DNA of 64,000 bases from Streptomyces sp. NBC_00557 (GCF_036345995.1 NZ_CP107796.1:7502001-7566000), one strand, 5' to 3'; positions 7,972 to 16,930 are shown, counted from the stretch's first letter. Notes: generated by a model not told the origin, from the letters alone. Numbers and translations are program-made.

Positions 7972-10311
7972 ATGGCGGAGCGGCCGGTCGCCTTCACGGC
8001 GCCCGAACTCCTCGTGGAGACCGACACAGGCTCCACGGTGATGAGCCCGGGCCACGACTACCACGTCGGACGCGACCCCTCGAGCGACATCGTCCTCGAC
8101 GACGCCCGGGTCTCGTGGCACCACGCCGTGCTGCGCTGCGACCGGGACCGCTGGACCCTGAAGGACCAGCACAGCACCAACGGCACCTACGCCGACGGCC
8201 ACCGGATCGACGAGTGGGGCGTGCACCCCGGCAGCGTCATCCGCTTCGGCAATCCCACCGACGGCCCCCGCGCCGTCCTCACCGACGCCCCGCCGCCCGC
8301 CCCCGGCCGTCCCTCCGCGGTGTCGCAGCCGCTGCTGACCGGCACCTTCCGCCGGCCCAGTAGCGTCCGCCCGCTGCCCGTGCGCTCGGTGCGCATCGGC
8401 CGGGCCGCCGACAACGACCTCGTGGTGGACGACCTGATCGTCTCCCGCCGCCACGCCGAACTGCGCGCCCACCCCGACGGCACGTACGAGATCGTCGACC
8501 TCGGCAGCCACAACGGCACCTATCTCAACGGGCGGCCCGTCACCCGCGCCCCCCTCCGCCCCGGCGACGTCGTCGGTGTCGGCCACTCCGCCTTCAGCCT
8601 GGTCGGCGACGAACTCCAGGAGTACGTCGACACCGGCGAGATCTCCCTCGACGTCCAGGACCTCACCGTCGCCGTCGACGGCGGCCGGAAGGTGCTCCTC
8701 GACCACGTGTCCTTCCCGGTGCCGGAGAAGTGCCTGCTCGCGGTGGTCGGGCCGAGCGGCGCCGGCAAGTCCACGCTGCTCAACGCCCTGACCGGGCAGC
8801 GGCCCGCCGACCGGGGCACCGTCCTGTACGACGGCCGCGACCTCTACCGCGACTACGCCGAACTCCGCCAGCGCATCGGCCTGGTCCCGCAGGACGACAT
8901 CCTGCACCCCCAGCTCACCGTGCGCGCCGCGCTGTCGTACGCCGCCGAGCTGCGCTTCCCGCAGGACACCGCACGGACCGAGCGGCGCGCCCGGGTGGAC
9001 GAGGTCGTCCGGGAACTCGGCCTCGAGCAGCGCGCGGGCCAGCCGGTGCACAGCCTCTCCGGCGGCCAGCGCAAGCGGGTCAGCGTGGCCCTGGAACTGC
9101 TCACCAAACCGTCCCTGCTCTTCCTGGACGAGCCGACCTCCGGCCTCGACCCCGGAATGGACCGGTCGGTGATGCACATGCTGCGCGGCCTCGCTGACGA
9201 CGGCCGCACCGTCATCGTAGTCACCCACAGCGTCCTCAGCCTCGCCGTCTGCGACCGCCTGCTGGTGCTCGCCCCCGGCGGCAAGGTGGCCTACTACGGG
9301 CCGCCCGAGGACGCCCTCGCCTTCTTCGGCTTCGAGCAGTGGCCGGAGGCCTTCGAGGCCTTCGACCGGGACCCGGAACGCGACTGGGCGCGCGAGTACC
9401 GCGAATCGCCGTTCCACCGGCACTACGTCACCGAGGCCACCACCCAGCCCCACCATCCGGGCCCCGCCCCCGTCCCCCCGGCGCCGCCGCCCCACCCGCG
9501 CGGCTGGGGCGCCCAGCTCGGCACCCTGATCCGGCGGTACACGGCCGTGCTCGCCGCCGACCGCACCTTCCTGGCCGTCATGGTCGCGCTGCCGTTCGTC
9601 ATGGGCGCCATGGCCCGCGCCCTGGCAGGCGGCCGGCTCGGCCGGGACACCGCGATGAACGCCCTGCTCATCCTGTGCGTCGGCGCGGTACTGACCGGCG
9701 CCGCCAACGCGGTACGCGAACTCGTCAAGGAACGCGTGGTCTACCAGCGCGAACGCGCCGTCGGACTGCCCCGCTCGGCCTATCTGCTGTCCAAGGTGGT
9801 GGTGCTCGGCACGGTCAGCGTCGTCCAGGCCGTCGTGCTGACCCTGGTCGCCCTCCTCGGCGCCGACCTGAACAGCCCAGGCGGCCGGGGCGTCCTGCTG
9901 CCGCCGCTCGCCGAGCTCGCCCTCGCCGTCGCCCTGCTCGCGTTCACCGCGATGATGCTCGGCCTGCTCGTCTCCGCGCTGGTGCGCAAGGAGGAGGTGA
10001 CGATGCCGCTGCTGGTGCTGCTCGCCATCGTCCAGGTGGTGTTCTGCGGGGCCCTGCTCAAACTGCACGGTGTGCCCGGCCTGGAGCAGCTGTCCTGGCT
10101 GGTGCCGTCCCGCTGGGCGCTCGGCGCCATGGCGGGCACGGTCGGGCTGTCCAGGACCGTCCCCGGCAAGCTCACCGCCGACCCCCTCTTCCGGCACTCG
10201 ACGGGCGTCTGGCTGCTCGATCTGGCCATGCTGGTGGTGCTGTCCGTCCTCTACGGGCTCGTCGTCGCACGGCTGCTGCGCCGGCAGGAGCCCGCCGTGA
10301 TGCGGAAGTAG
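7972..10311 (+). CDS. ABC transporter (ABC-2 type) with two N-terminal FHA domains
   Basis: This 779-residue half-transporter fuses two phosphothreonine-binding FHA domains to an ATPase and a membrane domain. FHA1 has VGRDPSSDI at about residue 32 and HSTNGT; FHA2 has IGRAADNDL at about 142 and SHNGTYLNG. The ATPase has Walker A GPSGAGKS (about 260), signature LSGGQRKR (about 362) and Walker B LLFLDEP (about 382). About six membrane helices follow after residue 530. The layout matches mycobacterial Rv1747, whose FHA domains bind autophosphorylated Ser/Thr kinase PknF. A Ser/Thr kinase lies 0.6 kb downstream, suggesting a similar pairing. The cargo is unknown. Confidence 0.9.
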   Translation: MAERPVAFTAPELLVETDTGSTVMSPGHDYHVGRDPSSDIVLDDARVSWHHAVLRCDRDRWTLKDQHSTNGTYADGHRIDEWGVHPGSVIRFGNPTDGPRAVLTDAPPPAPGRPSAVSQPLLTGTFRRPSSVRPLPVRSVRIGRAADNDLVVDDLIVSRRHAELRAHPDGTYEIVDLGSHNGTYLNGRPVTRAPLRPGDVVGVGHSAFSLVGDELQEYVDTGEISLDVQDLTVAVDGGRKVLLDHVSFPVPEKCLLAVVGPSGAGKSTLLNALTGQRPADRGTVLYDGRDLYRDYAELRQRIGLVPQDDILHPQLTVRAALSYAAELRFPQDTARTERRARVDEVVRELGLEQRAGQPVHSLSGGQRKRVSVALELLTKPSLLFLDEPTSGLDPGMDRSVMHMLRGLADDGRTVIVVTHSVLSLAVCDRLLVLAPGGKVAYYGPPEDALAFFGFEQWPEAFEAFDRDPERDWAREYRESPFHRHYVTEATTQPHHPGPAPVPPAPPPHPRGWGAQLGTLIRRYTAVLAADRTFLAVMVALPFVMGAMARALAGGRLGRDTAMNALLILCVGAVLTGAANAVRELVKERVVYQRERAVGLPRSAYLLSKVVVLGTVSVVQAVVLTLVALLGADLNSPGGRGVLLPPLAELALAVALLAFTAMMLGLLVSALVRKEEVTMPLLVLLAIVQVVFCGALLKLHGVPGLEQLSWLVPSRWALGAMAGTVGLSRTVPGKLTADPLFRHSTGVWLLDLAMLVVLSVLYGLVVARLLRRQEPAVMRK

Positions 10312-10358
10312 CGGAAGCAGGCGAACGCCATGGCCCCCACGCGGAAGCAGGCGCCCCG

Positions 10359-10913
10359 ATGAGCAAGGCGACCGGTCCCGGATTCCGGCCCACGCACGTG
10401 GTGCCGCGGCACGGCATGCCCGCCTGGGAGGCCCCCGACCCGGCCCGGCCCACCGTGCCCCTCGACCCGCTGCTGCCCGTCGAACTCGTGGAGCGGCGCG
10501 GCGACTGGGGGCACGTCCGGTGTTCCAACGGCTGGGCCGCCTGGGTCGACGGCCGCCGCCTCGTCGCCGTACCCGACGACCCGCCCGCCGCGGACGGCCC
10601 GGCCGCCACCACCGCCGACCCCCGCCCCCTGCTCGCCCGCGCCGAACAGGCCCTGGCCGACTACCGGTCCGCCGTGGAGGGGCTGGCCGCCGGGACCCTG
10701 GACGGCGAGGACTTCGCCGACCGCACCGGCGGCCTGCGCATCGGCCTCGTCGTCGACGGGGAGTCGATGTGGCTGTACGACCCCGAGGAGGGCCGCTGGG
10801 TCTACGGCGACGGACGGCGGCTGACCACCTACGCCACCGACCGGGAGGTCACCGGCGCAGAGGACACCGGACACGCCCCGACCCGGGTGGTCGCGCCCGA
10901 GGGCGAGCGGTGA
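10359..10913 (+). CDS. SH3-like domain protein of unknown function
   Basis: The 184-residue protein has an SH3-like N-terminal part: a PxLPVELVERRGDWGHVRCSNGWAAWVDGRRL stretch at about 37-68 resembles bacterial SH3 repeats. A proline/alanine-rich linker and a C-terminal part with SMWLYDPEEGRWVYGDG follow. There is no signal peptide. It sits between the FHA-ABC transporter and the kinase; its stop overlaps the kinase ATG (TGATG at 10911-10915), so the two are translationally coupled. It may be an accessory or substrate of this signalling cluster. Confidence 0.75.
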   Translation: MSKATGPGFRPTHVVPRHGMPAWEAPDPARPTVPLDPLLPVELVERRGDWGHVRCSNGWAAWVDGRRLVAVPDDPPAADGPAATTADPRPLLARAEQALADYRSAVEGLAAGTLDGEDFADRTGGLRIGLVVDGESMWLYDPEEGRWVYGDGRRLTTYATDREVTGAEDTGHAPTRVVAPEGER

Positions 10914-12070
10914 TGGCGCCCGGGACCAGCCTGTCCTCCGGCCGGCCCGCCGAACCGGTCGGCCGGCGGATCGCGGGCTACCTCATCGAGAGCGAGATCG
11001 GGCGCGGCGGCATGGCCGTCGTCTACCGCGCCCGCGACCTGCGGCTGGAGCGCACGGTCGCCCTGAAGCTGCTCGCCCCCGAACTCGCCCGCAACGACAC
11101 CTTCCGCAAGCGGTTCACCCATGAGTCCCAGGTGGCCGCCGCCATCGACCACCCGCACATCGTGCCGGTCTTCGAGGCGGGCGAGACGGACGGGGTGCTC
11201 TACATCGCCATGCGGTACGTCGCCGGCAGCGATCTGCGGCGCCTGCTCGACCTGCGCGGGCCGCTGCCCCTGCCGGACGCCGTGCGGATCGCCGCGCAGG
11301 TGGCCTCCGCCCTCGACGCCGCCCACGACCACGGTCTGGTGCACCGGGACGTCAAACCCGGCAACATCCTGATCGCCGAGGGCATCGACAGCGACCACCC
11401 CGAGCACGTGTACCTCACCGACTTCGGGCTCACCAAGAAGTCGCTGTCGCTGACCGGATTCACGAGTGTCGGCCAGCTCGTGGGCACCCTCGACTACGTG
11501 GCCCCCGAGCAGATCTCCGGCCGCCCGGTCGACGGCCGCTGCGACGTCTACAGCCTGGCCTGCGTCGTGTACGAGAGCCTCGCCGGCCGCCCGCCCTTCC
11601 TGCGCGACGACGACATGGCCCTGCTGTGGGCCCACCAGTACGACGAACCGCCCCCGCCGAGCCGGGCGCGCCCCGGTCTCGCCGCCGGGGCCGACGCCGT
11701 CTTCGCCAAGGCCCTCGCCAAGAGCCCCGACGCCCGCTACCCCACGTGCCTCGGCTTCGTCACCGCCCTGCGGTCCGTCACGGACACCGCCCGCCCGGCC
11801 GCCTCGCACCCGGCGCAGGCGCCCGGCACGGAGACGGACCACGCGGTGACCGGACCAGCACCGCATCAGCCGGGGGCCGGACCAGCACCGGATCAGCCGG
11901 GGGCCGGACCAGCACCGGATCAGCCGGGAGCCGGGCCGCCGTCGGACCGCGCGGCGGCAGGGCCGCGTCCGGACCGTCCGGCGTCCGCGTCCGGGCGCAC
12001 AGACCATTCCGCCGTGGCGGCCGGGGCTCCCCGCCCACCACACTGGGCCGGAGCGGTGTTCCCCACCTGA
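10913..12070 (+). CDS. Ser/Thr protein kinase (Hanks type), soluble
   Basis: The 385-residue protein has an intact kinase domain at about 20-285: glycine loop IGRGGMAVVY, VALK lysine, HRDVKPGN catalytic loop (about 144), DFG (about 170) and an APEQ segment. The C-terminal 100 residues are Pro/Ala/Gly-rich and include three 9-residue repeats (GPAPDQPGA-like). I see no transmembrane helix and no PASTA domain, so it is likely cytosolic. It overlaps the SH3-like gene by 1 bp in the FHA-ABC cluster, and the FHA domains are plausible readers of its phosphorylation. Confidence 0.9.
   Translation: MAPGTSLSSGRPAEPVGRRIAGYLIESEIGRGGMAVVYRARDLRLERTVALKLLAPELARNDTFRKRFTHESQVAAAIDHPHIVPVFEAGETDGVLYIAMRYVAGSDLRRLLDLRGPLPLPDAVRIAAQVASALDAAHDHGLVHRDVKPGNILIAEGIDSDHPEHVYLTDFGLTKKSLSLTGFTSVGQLVGTLDYVAPEQISGRPVDGRCDVYSLACVVYESLAGRPPFLRDDDMALLWAHQYDEPPPPSRARPGLAAGADAVFAKALAKSPDARYPTCLGFVTALRSVTDTARPAASHPAQAPGTETDHAVTGPAPHQPGAGPAPDQPGAGPAPDQPGAGPPSDRAAAGPRPDRPASASGRTDHSAVAAGAPRPPHWAGAVFPT
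11850..11930 (+). repeat. Three tandem 27-bp repeats in the kinase tail
   Basis: Three consecutive 27-bp units (11850-11876, 11877-11903, 11904-11930) differ at only a few bases and encode GPAPxQPGA in frame. Being a multiple of three, copy number can change without a frameshift. Confidence 0.85.
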
Positions 12071-12191
12071 GGCTGAGACCGACCCACCCCGCCCAATACC
12101 GGCCCGCGCCGCCACGACCCGTCCGCCTCACCTGACACGGGCCGGCGTCGCCCAGGCCCCGTCCGTCTCGCCCCGCGCCCGTCCGCCGCCG

Positions 12192-13460
12192 CTAGCGCGT
12201 GTCCACCTCGCCGCGGCGGCGTACCCCCTTGGCCAGCAGGCCGCCCAGGAATCCGGCGACCAGCCCCCACAGCGCGCCCAGGCCCACCGCCTGCCACAGC
12301 CGGGGTGTGAGGAACAGTTCCCCGGACAGACCGCCGCCCAGGTCGCCGATGCCGAGCAGGGAGAGGCCGTAGTGGGCCGAGACACGACAGATCAGGCAGA
12401 TCATCAGCACCGCCAGCGCCAGCGCCACCGCCAGATGGACGGCGTGCCGCCACAGCCGGATCCGGGCCGGTGAGCGGGCCGCCATCCGGAAGGACACCGC
12501 CAGCAGCAGGATCGCGTCCACGGCCACCAGCCACCACCAGCGGCCGTCGTACGCGGTGAGCGACCGCAGATTCAGTTCGGAGACGTCCGGGGTGCGCAGG
12601 ATCACGTCCAGGACGTGCGGCATCGGCAGACCGAACGGGCCGTCCACCCGGCCGTTCCAGGTGGCGCCCAGGCCGATGGTGAGGGCCGGCCAGGCCAGAT
12701 TGGGCAGGCCCAGCAGGATCACGGCGAAGGTCGCCGGGGCGTGCCCGCGCGTGGCCGCCGTGATCAGCGCGGCGACGAGGGCGACGACGACATGGGCGAG
12801 CAGCAGGACCACCACCGCGTGCGCCGCCGGGCGTACCGACTCCTGGCAGCGCAGCAGCCGCCCCGGCAGCGGCGCCCCGCGCGCCACCAGCAGCGCCAGC
12901 AGCAGCACCCCGGCCAGCCACAGCAGGCCGAACAGCACCGTCAGCGGCACGTCCGTGGTGAACCCGACCCGGGGCGCCGAGCCGAACAGCCCGGTGAGAT
13001 CGCTGAGGGTGCCGTTGCCCACGTCGACGGCGAAGGTCTGCCGGGCGCCGAGGGCCAGCCCGATCAGCACGAGCAGCCACAGCACCGCGATCCGGGCGGC
13101 CCAGCTGGCCAGTTCCCGGGCCGACGCCACCGCCCGGTGCCGCAGCGGGCGCAGGAAGCCCGCGCCGATCACCAGTGCGCCGACCAGGGTCACCGACAGC
13201 GGGATCACGGTCAGCCCGGCCCGCGTCTGCGCCAGCGCGCCCGCGTTGCCGGCCAGGTCCACGCTGCCGCCGACCGACATGACCAACGTCGCGGCCACCA
13301 CGCGCGGGAACGCGGCGTCCGGCAGGCCGGTCGCGCCGGCCGCCCACAGTCCGAGCGCCGCCGCCAGCGCCATCACGGCCAGCCCGGTCAGCACCGCGGC
13401 CAGGGCCTGCGCCCAGCCGTGACGGGCGGCGGGCCGCGCGGAGACGGTCGGAACGCTCAC
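12192..13460 (-). CDS. Streptophobe-family polytopic membrane protein
   Basis: The 422-residue protein is very hydrophobic with about ten predicted helices (e.g. ALAAVLTGLAVMALAAALGLWAAG, IAVLWLLVLIGLALGA, LTVLFGLLWLAGVLLLALLVARG) and a conserved middle segment LPNLAWPALTIGLGATW. This is the pattern of the Streptomyces family called streptophobe; its function is unknown. The frame opens at a GTG at 13544, but the GTG at 13460 is favoured because TAGCGT lies seven bases before it and the extra 28 residues are Arg/Pro-rich. Confidence 0.8.
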   Translation of the reverse strand: MSVPTVSARPAARHGWAQALAAVLTGLAVMALAAALGLWAAGATGLPDAAFPRVVAATLVMSVGGSVDLAGNAGALAQTRAGLTVIPLSVTLVGALVIGAGFLRPLRHRAVASARELASWAARIAVLWLLVLIGLALGARQTFAVDVGNGTLSDLTGLFGSAPRVGFTTDVPLTVLFGLLWLAGVLLLALLVARGAPLPGRLLRCQESVRPAAHAVVVLLLAHVVVALVAALITAATRGHAPATFAVILLGLPNLAWPALTIGLGATWNGRVDGPFGLPMPHVLDVILRTPDVSELNLRSLTAYDGRWWWLVAVDAILLLAVSFRMAARSPARIRLWRHAVHLAVALALAVLMICLICRVSAHYGLSLLGIGDLGGGLSGELFLTPRLWQAVGLGALWGLVAGFLGGLLAKGVRRRGEVDTR

Positions 13461-13467
13461 GAGGGAC

Positions 13468-13473
13468 ACGCTA
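13468..13473 (-). promoter_or_regulatory. -10 box of the streptophobe gene, leaderless type
   Basis: On the minus strand TAGCGT lies seven bases before the GTG at 13460. It also decides the start-codon choice for this gene. Confidence 0.5.
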
Positions 13474-13656
13474 GGCACCCACCGGGCGGCCCGCCCGCCG
13501 AGTGGGGCCGTCCGCGTCGGCTTGCGGCCCTCATCCCGCGACACACAATGGGATCAACGTGCAGCCAAATACCCCAAAATGCACCCAAAAGGTTTTGACT
13601 GAGCAAGCCGCGTGTCGCACCGCGTACCGCGACGATCGCGACGGGAAGAAGTGCTC

Positions 13657-15066
13657 GTGAGCGCCGAACCTCCGTCTTCCGGCCGCCCGACCGGGCCGCC
13701 CTCCGGCCCGCTGTCGGGCTCCTCCCGGCCGCCCTCCGGGCCACCGCCCGCCGGACCGCCGCCCTCCGGGCCGGGCGGAGCCAGGGGGCCGCACGGGCCG
13801 TGGTGGAAGTCCGTACCGCGCGTGGCAGGCATCACCGCCGTGGTCGTGGCCGCCGTGGTCCTGGCGGTGGTCCTCACCCGTTCGGGTGGCGGCTCCTCCG
13901 CCAAGGGCGGCGAGGTCTTCCTGCAGTCCGCGAACAGCAGCGGCGAGGACCCGTTCACGGAATCGACGGCCCGGCAGAGTTCCGCCCCGCCGCCGCCCTC
14001 GGCCTCCGCCGCGCCCTCCGGCCCCGCCAACGCGGTGCAGGGCGTGGACGGCGCAGCGCCCGGCCTGTACGGCGGCACCAAGAGCACCCCCGCGTGCGAT
14101 GTCGAGAAGCAGATCAGGTTCTTCCGGTCCGACCCGGCCAAGGAGAAGGCCTTCGCCTCCGTGGCCGGCGTCCAGTCGTCCGGCGTGCCCGCCTACCTGC
14201 GCTCGCTGACGCCGGTGCAACTGCGCGTCGACACCCGGGTCACCAACCACGGCTACCGCGACGGCGCCCCCACCTCCTACCAGTCCGTGCTCCAGGCGGG
14301 CACCGCCGTGCTCGTGGACAGCCACGGTGTGCCGCGCGTGCGCTGCGCCTGCGGCAACCCGCTGACCTCGCCGGTCGCCCAGAAGGCCGCGCCGAAGCTG
14401 GTGGGTCCGCGCTGGCCCGCGTACCGGCCCTCGAACGTGGTCGTGGTGACCCCCGCGCCGAAGCCCGTCAACGTCTTCGTGCTCTACGACACCCGCCACG
14501 ACGACTGGATCCACCGCCGGCGCGGCGACCACGACTGCCGGCACGACCAGCGCGCCGAGCCGCCGAAGGTCGCGCACCCCTGGACGGCCCGGCCCCGGCC
14601 CGCGTCACCGTCGTGCCCGCCGGGCACGAAGCACTGCCCGTCCCCGTCCGGCAAGCCGAGCCCGTCGCCGTCGTCCTCCCCGTCGGCTTCCAAGTCCCCG
14701 TCGCCGTCGTCGCCGTCCTCGTCCCCGTCCAAGCCTTCTTCGTCACCGTCCCAGCCATCTTCGTCGCCGTCCCACTCCTCGCCGTCGACGGGTTCGTCGG
14801 GGCCGTCCTCCCCGACCTCGCCTCCGGCGTCGAAGCCGACGTCATCCCCCTCCTCGGCCTCTTCCGCTTCCTCGGCCTCTTCGCCCCCGGCGTCGACGTC
14901 CGCGGAGTCGAGGCCGGCGTCGTCGCAGACGTCCTCCGCCGCGACCGGCTCCCCGTCGTCCGCGGGGCCCCGGTCGGCCGCCTCCTCGGTAAGCTCTGCT
15001 CCGGCCCCGGTGACCAGCGGGACGCCCGGCGAACCGGCGATCACCCCCACTCGGCAGCAGTCGTAG
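13657..15066 (+). CDS. DUF6777-like membrane-anchored protein with Ser/Pro-rich tail
   Basis: The 469-residue protein has a Pro/Gly/Ser-rich cytosolic N-terminus (1-50), one membrane helix (VAGITAVVVAAVVLAVVLT, about 58-77), an extracellular domain beginning GGEVFLQSANSSGEDPFTEST and containing CDVEKQIRFF and RVRCACGNPLTSP, and a 150-residue Ser/Pro/Thr/Ala-rich tail (bases 14620-15060). The middle domain looks like DUF6777 of Streptomyces; that name is from memory. The GTG at 13657 follows GGGAAGAA. The tail could span the cell wall or be glycosylated. Function is unknown. Confidence 0.75.
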   Translation: MSAEPPSSGRPTGPPSGPLSGSSRPPSGPPPAGPPPSGPGGARGPHGPWWKSVPRVAGITAVVVAAVVLAVVLTRSGGGSSAKGGEVFLQSANSSGEDPFTESTARQSSAPPPPSASAAPSGPANAVQGVDGAAPGLYGGTKSTPACDVEKQIRFFRSDPAKEKAFASVAGVQSSGVPAYLRSLTPVQLRVDTRVTNHGYRDGAPTSYQSVLQAGTAVLVDSHGVPRVRCACGNPLTSPVAQKAAPKLVGPRWPAYRPSNVVVVTPAPKPVNVFVLYDTRHDDWIHRRRGDHDCRHDQRAEPPKVAHPWTARPRPASPSCPPGTKHCPSPSGKPSPSPSSSPSASKSPSPSSPSSSPSKPSSSPSQPSSSPSHSSPSTGSSGPSSPTSPPASKPTSSPSSASSASSASSPPASTSAESRPASSQTSSAATGSPSSAGPRSAASSVSSAPAPVTSGTPGEPAITPTRQQS

Positions 15067-15146
15067 AACGCTCTGCCGGTGGGAGGGTGGTGGGCGCCGG
15101 ACGGCGTGAGCCTCGCCACTGTGCGCGGTGGGCGAACGCCTCCGGG

Positions 15147-15171
15147 GACTGCCGCGCCGGGCTCGGGGTAC
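15147..15171 (+). promoter_or_regulatory. Sigma-B-type promoter before the anti-sigma-like gene
   Basis: GACT (15147-15150), 15 bases, then GGGTAC (15166-15171) fits the Streptomyces sigma-B-family consensus GNNT-N14-16-GGGTAC/T exactly. It is 53 bp before the ATG at 15225, facing the gene. Confidence 0.65.
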
Positions 15172-15224
15172 GAGGACAGGTGCACCACGTGACTGGCCGG
15201 ATCCGGCTTTCCGAGAGAGACAGC

Positions 15225-15677
15225 ATGAGCAAACACCTGGGCGGGGATGTGATACCCACTGGTTTCGACGTTCCCGTGGAACCGCTGCGCCGTGCCGCGC
15301 ACTACACGGGCGAACCCGGATGCATCGCCGAGGCGCGCGACTTCGCGGCCCGTTTTCTGGAGCAGCTGCGCACCGAGTGGTGCGCGGACGCCGACCGTCG
15401 TGCCGGCGGCGAGCTGCTCCTGCTCGTGAGCGAACTCGTCACCAACGCCGACCGGCACAGCAACGGCCCGTACATCCTGGAACTGGAGGGCACGGACAGC
15501 GAGGTCACGGTGTCCGTCTACGACAGCAGCTCCGCCCTTCCCCGCCGCTTCCCCAAGGACCCCGAACGCATCGGGCGGCACGGCCTGGAGATCGTGCACG
15601 CCCTCGCCTCCGAGGTCACCGCCGAGCGCGTGCCGGTGGGCAAGCGGATCCGTGCCCGCTTCGAGCTGAACCGCTGA
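15225..15677 (+). CDS. Anti-sigma-type ATP-binding protein (RsbW/HATPase fold)
   Basis: The 150-residue single HATPase domain has the N-box ELLLLVSELVTNADRHSNG and a GRHGLEIVHALASEV lid/G2 region, as in RsbW/SpoIIAB-like kinases and the many related Streptomyces proteins. Such proteins bind and block a sigma factor or phosphorylate an anti-anti-sigma factor. It lies 109 bp from a convergent SigB/F-family gene, and both have sigma-B-type promoters, so that sigma factor is the obvious candidate partner. This is inference. Confidence 0.85.
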   Translation: MSKHLGGDVIPTGFDVPVEPLRRAAHYTGEPGCIAEARDFAARFLEQLRTEWCADADRRAGGELLLLVSELVTNADRHSNGPYILELEGTDSEVTVSVYDSSSALPRRFPKDPERIGRHGLEIVHALASEVTAERVPVGKRIRARFELNR

Positions 15678-15785
15678 GGCGCAGGCCCAACCGACCGCTG
15701 GGTCCCCGCCGAACCGGCCACCGGGCCGGCACACCGAACGGCCCCAGCCCACCGGCGTCCGCGCCCCGTCGGGGCCGGACCGGCG

Positions 15786-16673
15786 TCAGGCGCAGCCGAG
15801 TTCGCCGAGCATCCCCTCACGCAGCCGGGTGATGATCCGCTTGATCAGCCGGGACACGTGCATCTGGGAGCAGCCGAGCCGTTGCCCGATCTCCGCCTGC
15901 GTGGCCTCCTCCACGAACCGCATGTGGATGATCTGCCGGTCCCGTTCGCTGAGTTCGGCCATCAGCGGGGCGAGCGCGTGGAAGTCCTCGACGAGTCGCA
16001 GCCCCTCCTCCTCCACGCCGATGAAGTCGGCGAGCACCGCCTCGCCGTCCTCCGGCCCGTCACCGGTGAGCGCCGCGTCCAGCGAGGCCGAGTTGTAGCC
16101 GTTGGAGGCGATCTGGGCCTCGATCACCTCGTCCTCGGTGATGTTCATGAGGGTCGCCAGCTCGGCCACCGTCGGGTCCCGGTCCAGCCGGCTGGACAGC
16201 TCCTCGCGCGCCTTGGCCAGCTCCACCCGCAGCTCCTGGAGCCGGCGCGGCACGTGCACCGCCCAGGTGGTGTCCCGGAAGAACCGCTTGATCTCACCCA
16301 CGATGTACGGCAGCGCGAAGGAGGTGAACTCCACCTCGCGGGACAGCTCGAACCGGTCGATGGCCTTGATCAGGCCGATCATGCCGGTCTGGACGATGTC
16401 CTCCATGTCGTCGCCGCGGCCCCGGAACCGTCCGGCGGCGAACCGCACGAGCGACATGTTCATCTCGATCAGGGTGTTGCGCGCGTACTGGTACTCGTGC
16501 GTGCCCTCCTCCAGCTCGGTGAGCCGCTGGAAGAACTGGCGGGACAGCTCCCGCGCGTCCCGTGGTGCGACGGATGCCGGGTCCGCGACGCCAGGCAGTG
16601 ACCCCTCGCCCGTCCCGTCCTGCTCGGCCCTCTGGGTGACCTCTGCTTCCGACCGGATCCCGGCGGTGTTCAT
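15786..16673 (-). CDS. SigB/SigF/SigG-family RNA polymerase sigma factor
   Basis: The 295-residue protein has regions 2-4 of group 3 stress/sporulation sigma factors: region 2 with NMSLVRFAAGRFRGRGDDMEDIVQTGMIGLIKAIDRFE and the FTSFALPYIVGEIKRFFRDTTW core, region 3 with VPRRLQELRVEL, and region 4 ending with the helix-turn-helix TQAEIGQRLGCSQMHVSRLI. It would direct a stress or developmental regulon. The ATG at 16673 follows GGGAGAGG; an in-frame GTG at 16694 lacks that support. Two sigma-B-type promoters lie upstream, suggesting self-activation. Confidence 0.93.
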   Translation of the reverse strand: MNTAGIRSEAEVTQRAEQDGTGEGSLPGVADPASVAPRDARELSRQFFQRLTELEEGTHEYQYARNTLIEMNMSLVRFAAGRFRGRGDDMEDIVQTGMIGLIKAIDRFELSREVEFTSFALPYIVGEIKRFFRDTTWAVHVPRRLQELRVELAKAREELSSRLDRDPTVAELATLMNITEDEVIEAQIASNGYNSASLDAALTGDGPEDGEAVLADFIGVEEEGLRLVEDFHALAPLMAELSERDRQIIHMRFVEEATQAEIGQRLGCSQMHVSRLIKRIITRLREGMLGELGCA

Positions 16674-16751
16674 TACCTCTCCCACGGTAGTCACGGTTCT
16701 GCGGCTGCCTCGGCGGCTTCCGCTTCTGTCGACTCCTCGGCGTGTGCCCGG

Positions 16752-16776
16752 ATACCCCGGGCCCGGCGTTGCATGC
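16752..16776 (-). promoter_or_regulatory. Sigma-B-type promoter, proximal, of the sigma-factor gene
   Basis: On the minus strand GCAT (16776-16773), 15 bases and GGGTAT (16757-16752) match GNNT-N14-16-GGGTAC/T exactly, about 78 bp before the start codon. Confidence 0.55.
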
Positions 16777-16804
16777 CTGACCGCGAGGTGTGCACACGAG
16801 GCGG

Positions 16805-16829
16805 GTACCCCCGGTCACGGACAGCATGC
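16805..16829 (-). promoter_or_regulatory. Sigma-B-type promoter, distal, of the sigma-factor gene
   Basis: On the minus strand GCAT (16829-16826), 15 bases and GGGTAC (16810-16805) match the same consensus. It has the same -35 sequence and spacing as the proximal copy, 53 bp further upstream. Confidence 0.55.
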
Positions 16830-16930
16830 ATGCCTGCTTCGCCGGCGGCGGAAAACGCTCGGCTCCCGCCCGGCGGGGCGGTTTCCCTCAGGGCGCAATG
16901 CCGCCCCCTTGCCCCGCGGCCCCCGGTTCC

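Noticed and set aside
7507..10197. Very long minus-strand open frame (896 residues) opposite the FHA-ABC gene
   Set aside because: Its translation is low-complexity and matches no family; it is the usual antisense shadow of a GC-rich gene, as are similar long frames at 2409-4250 and 39980-42655.
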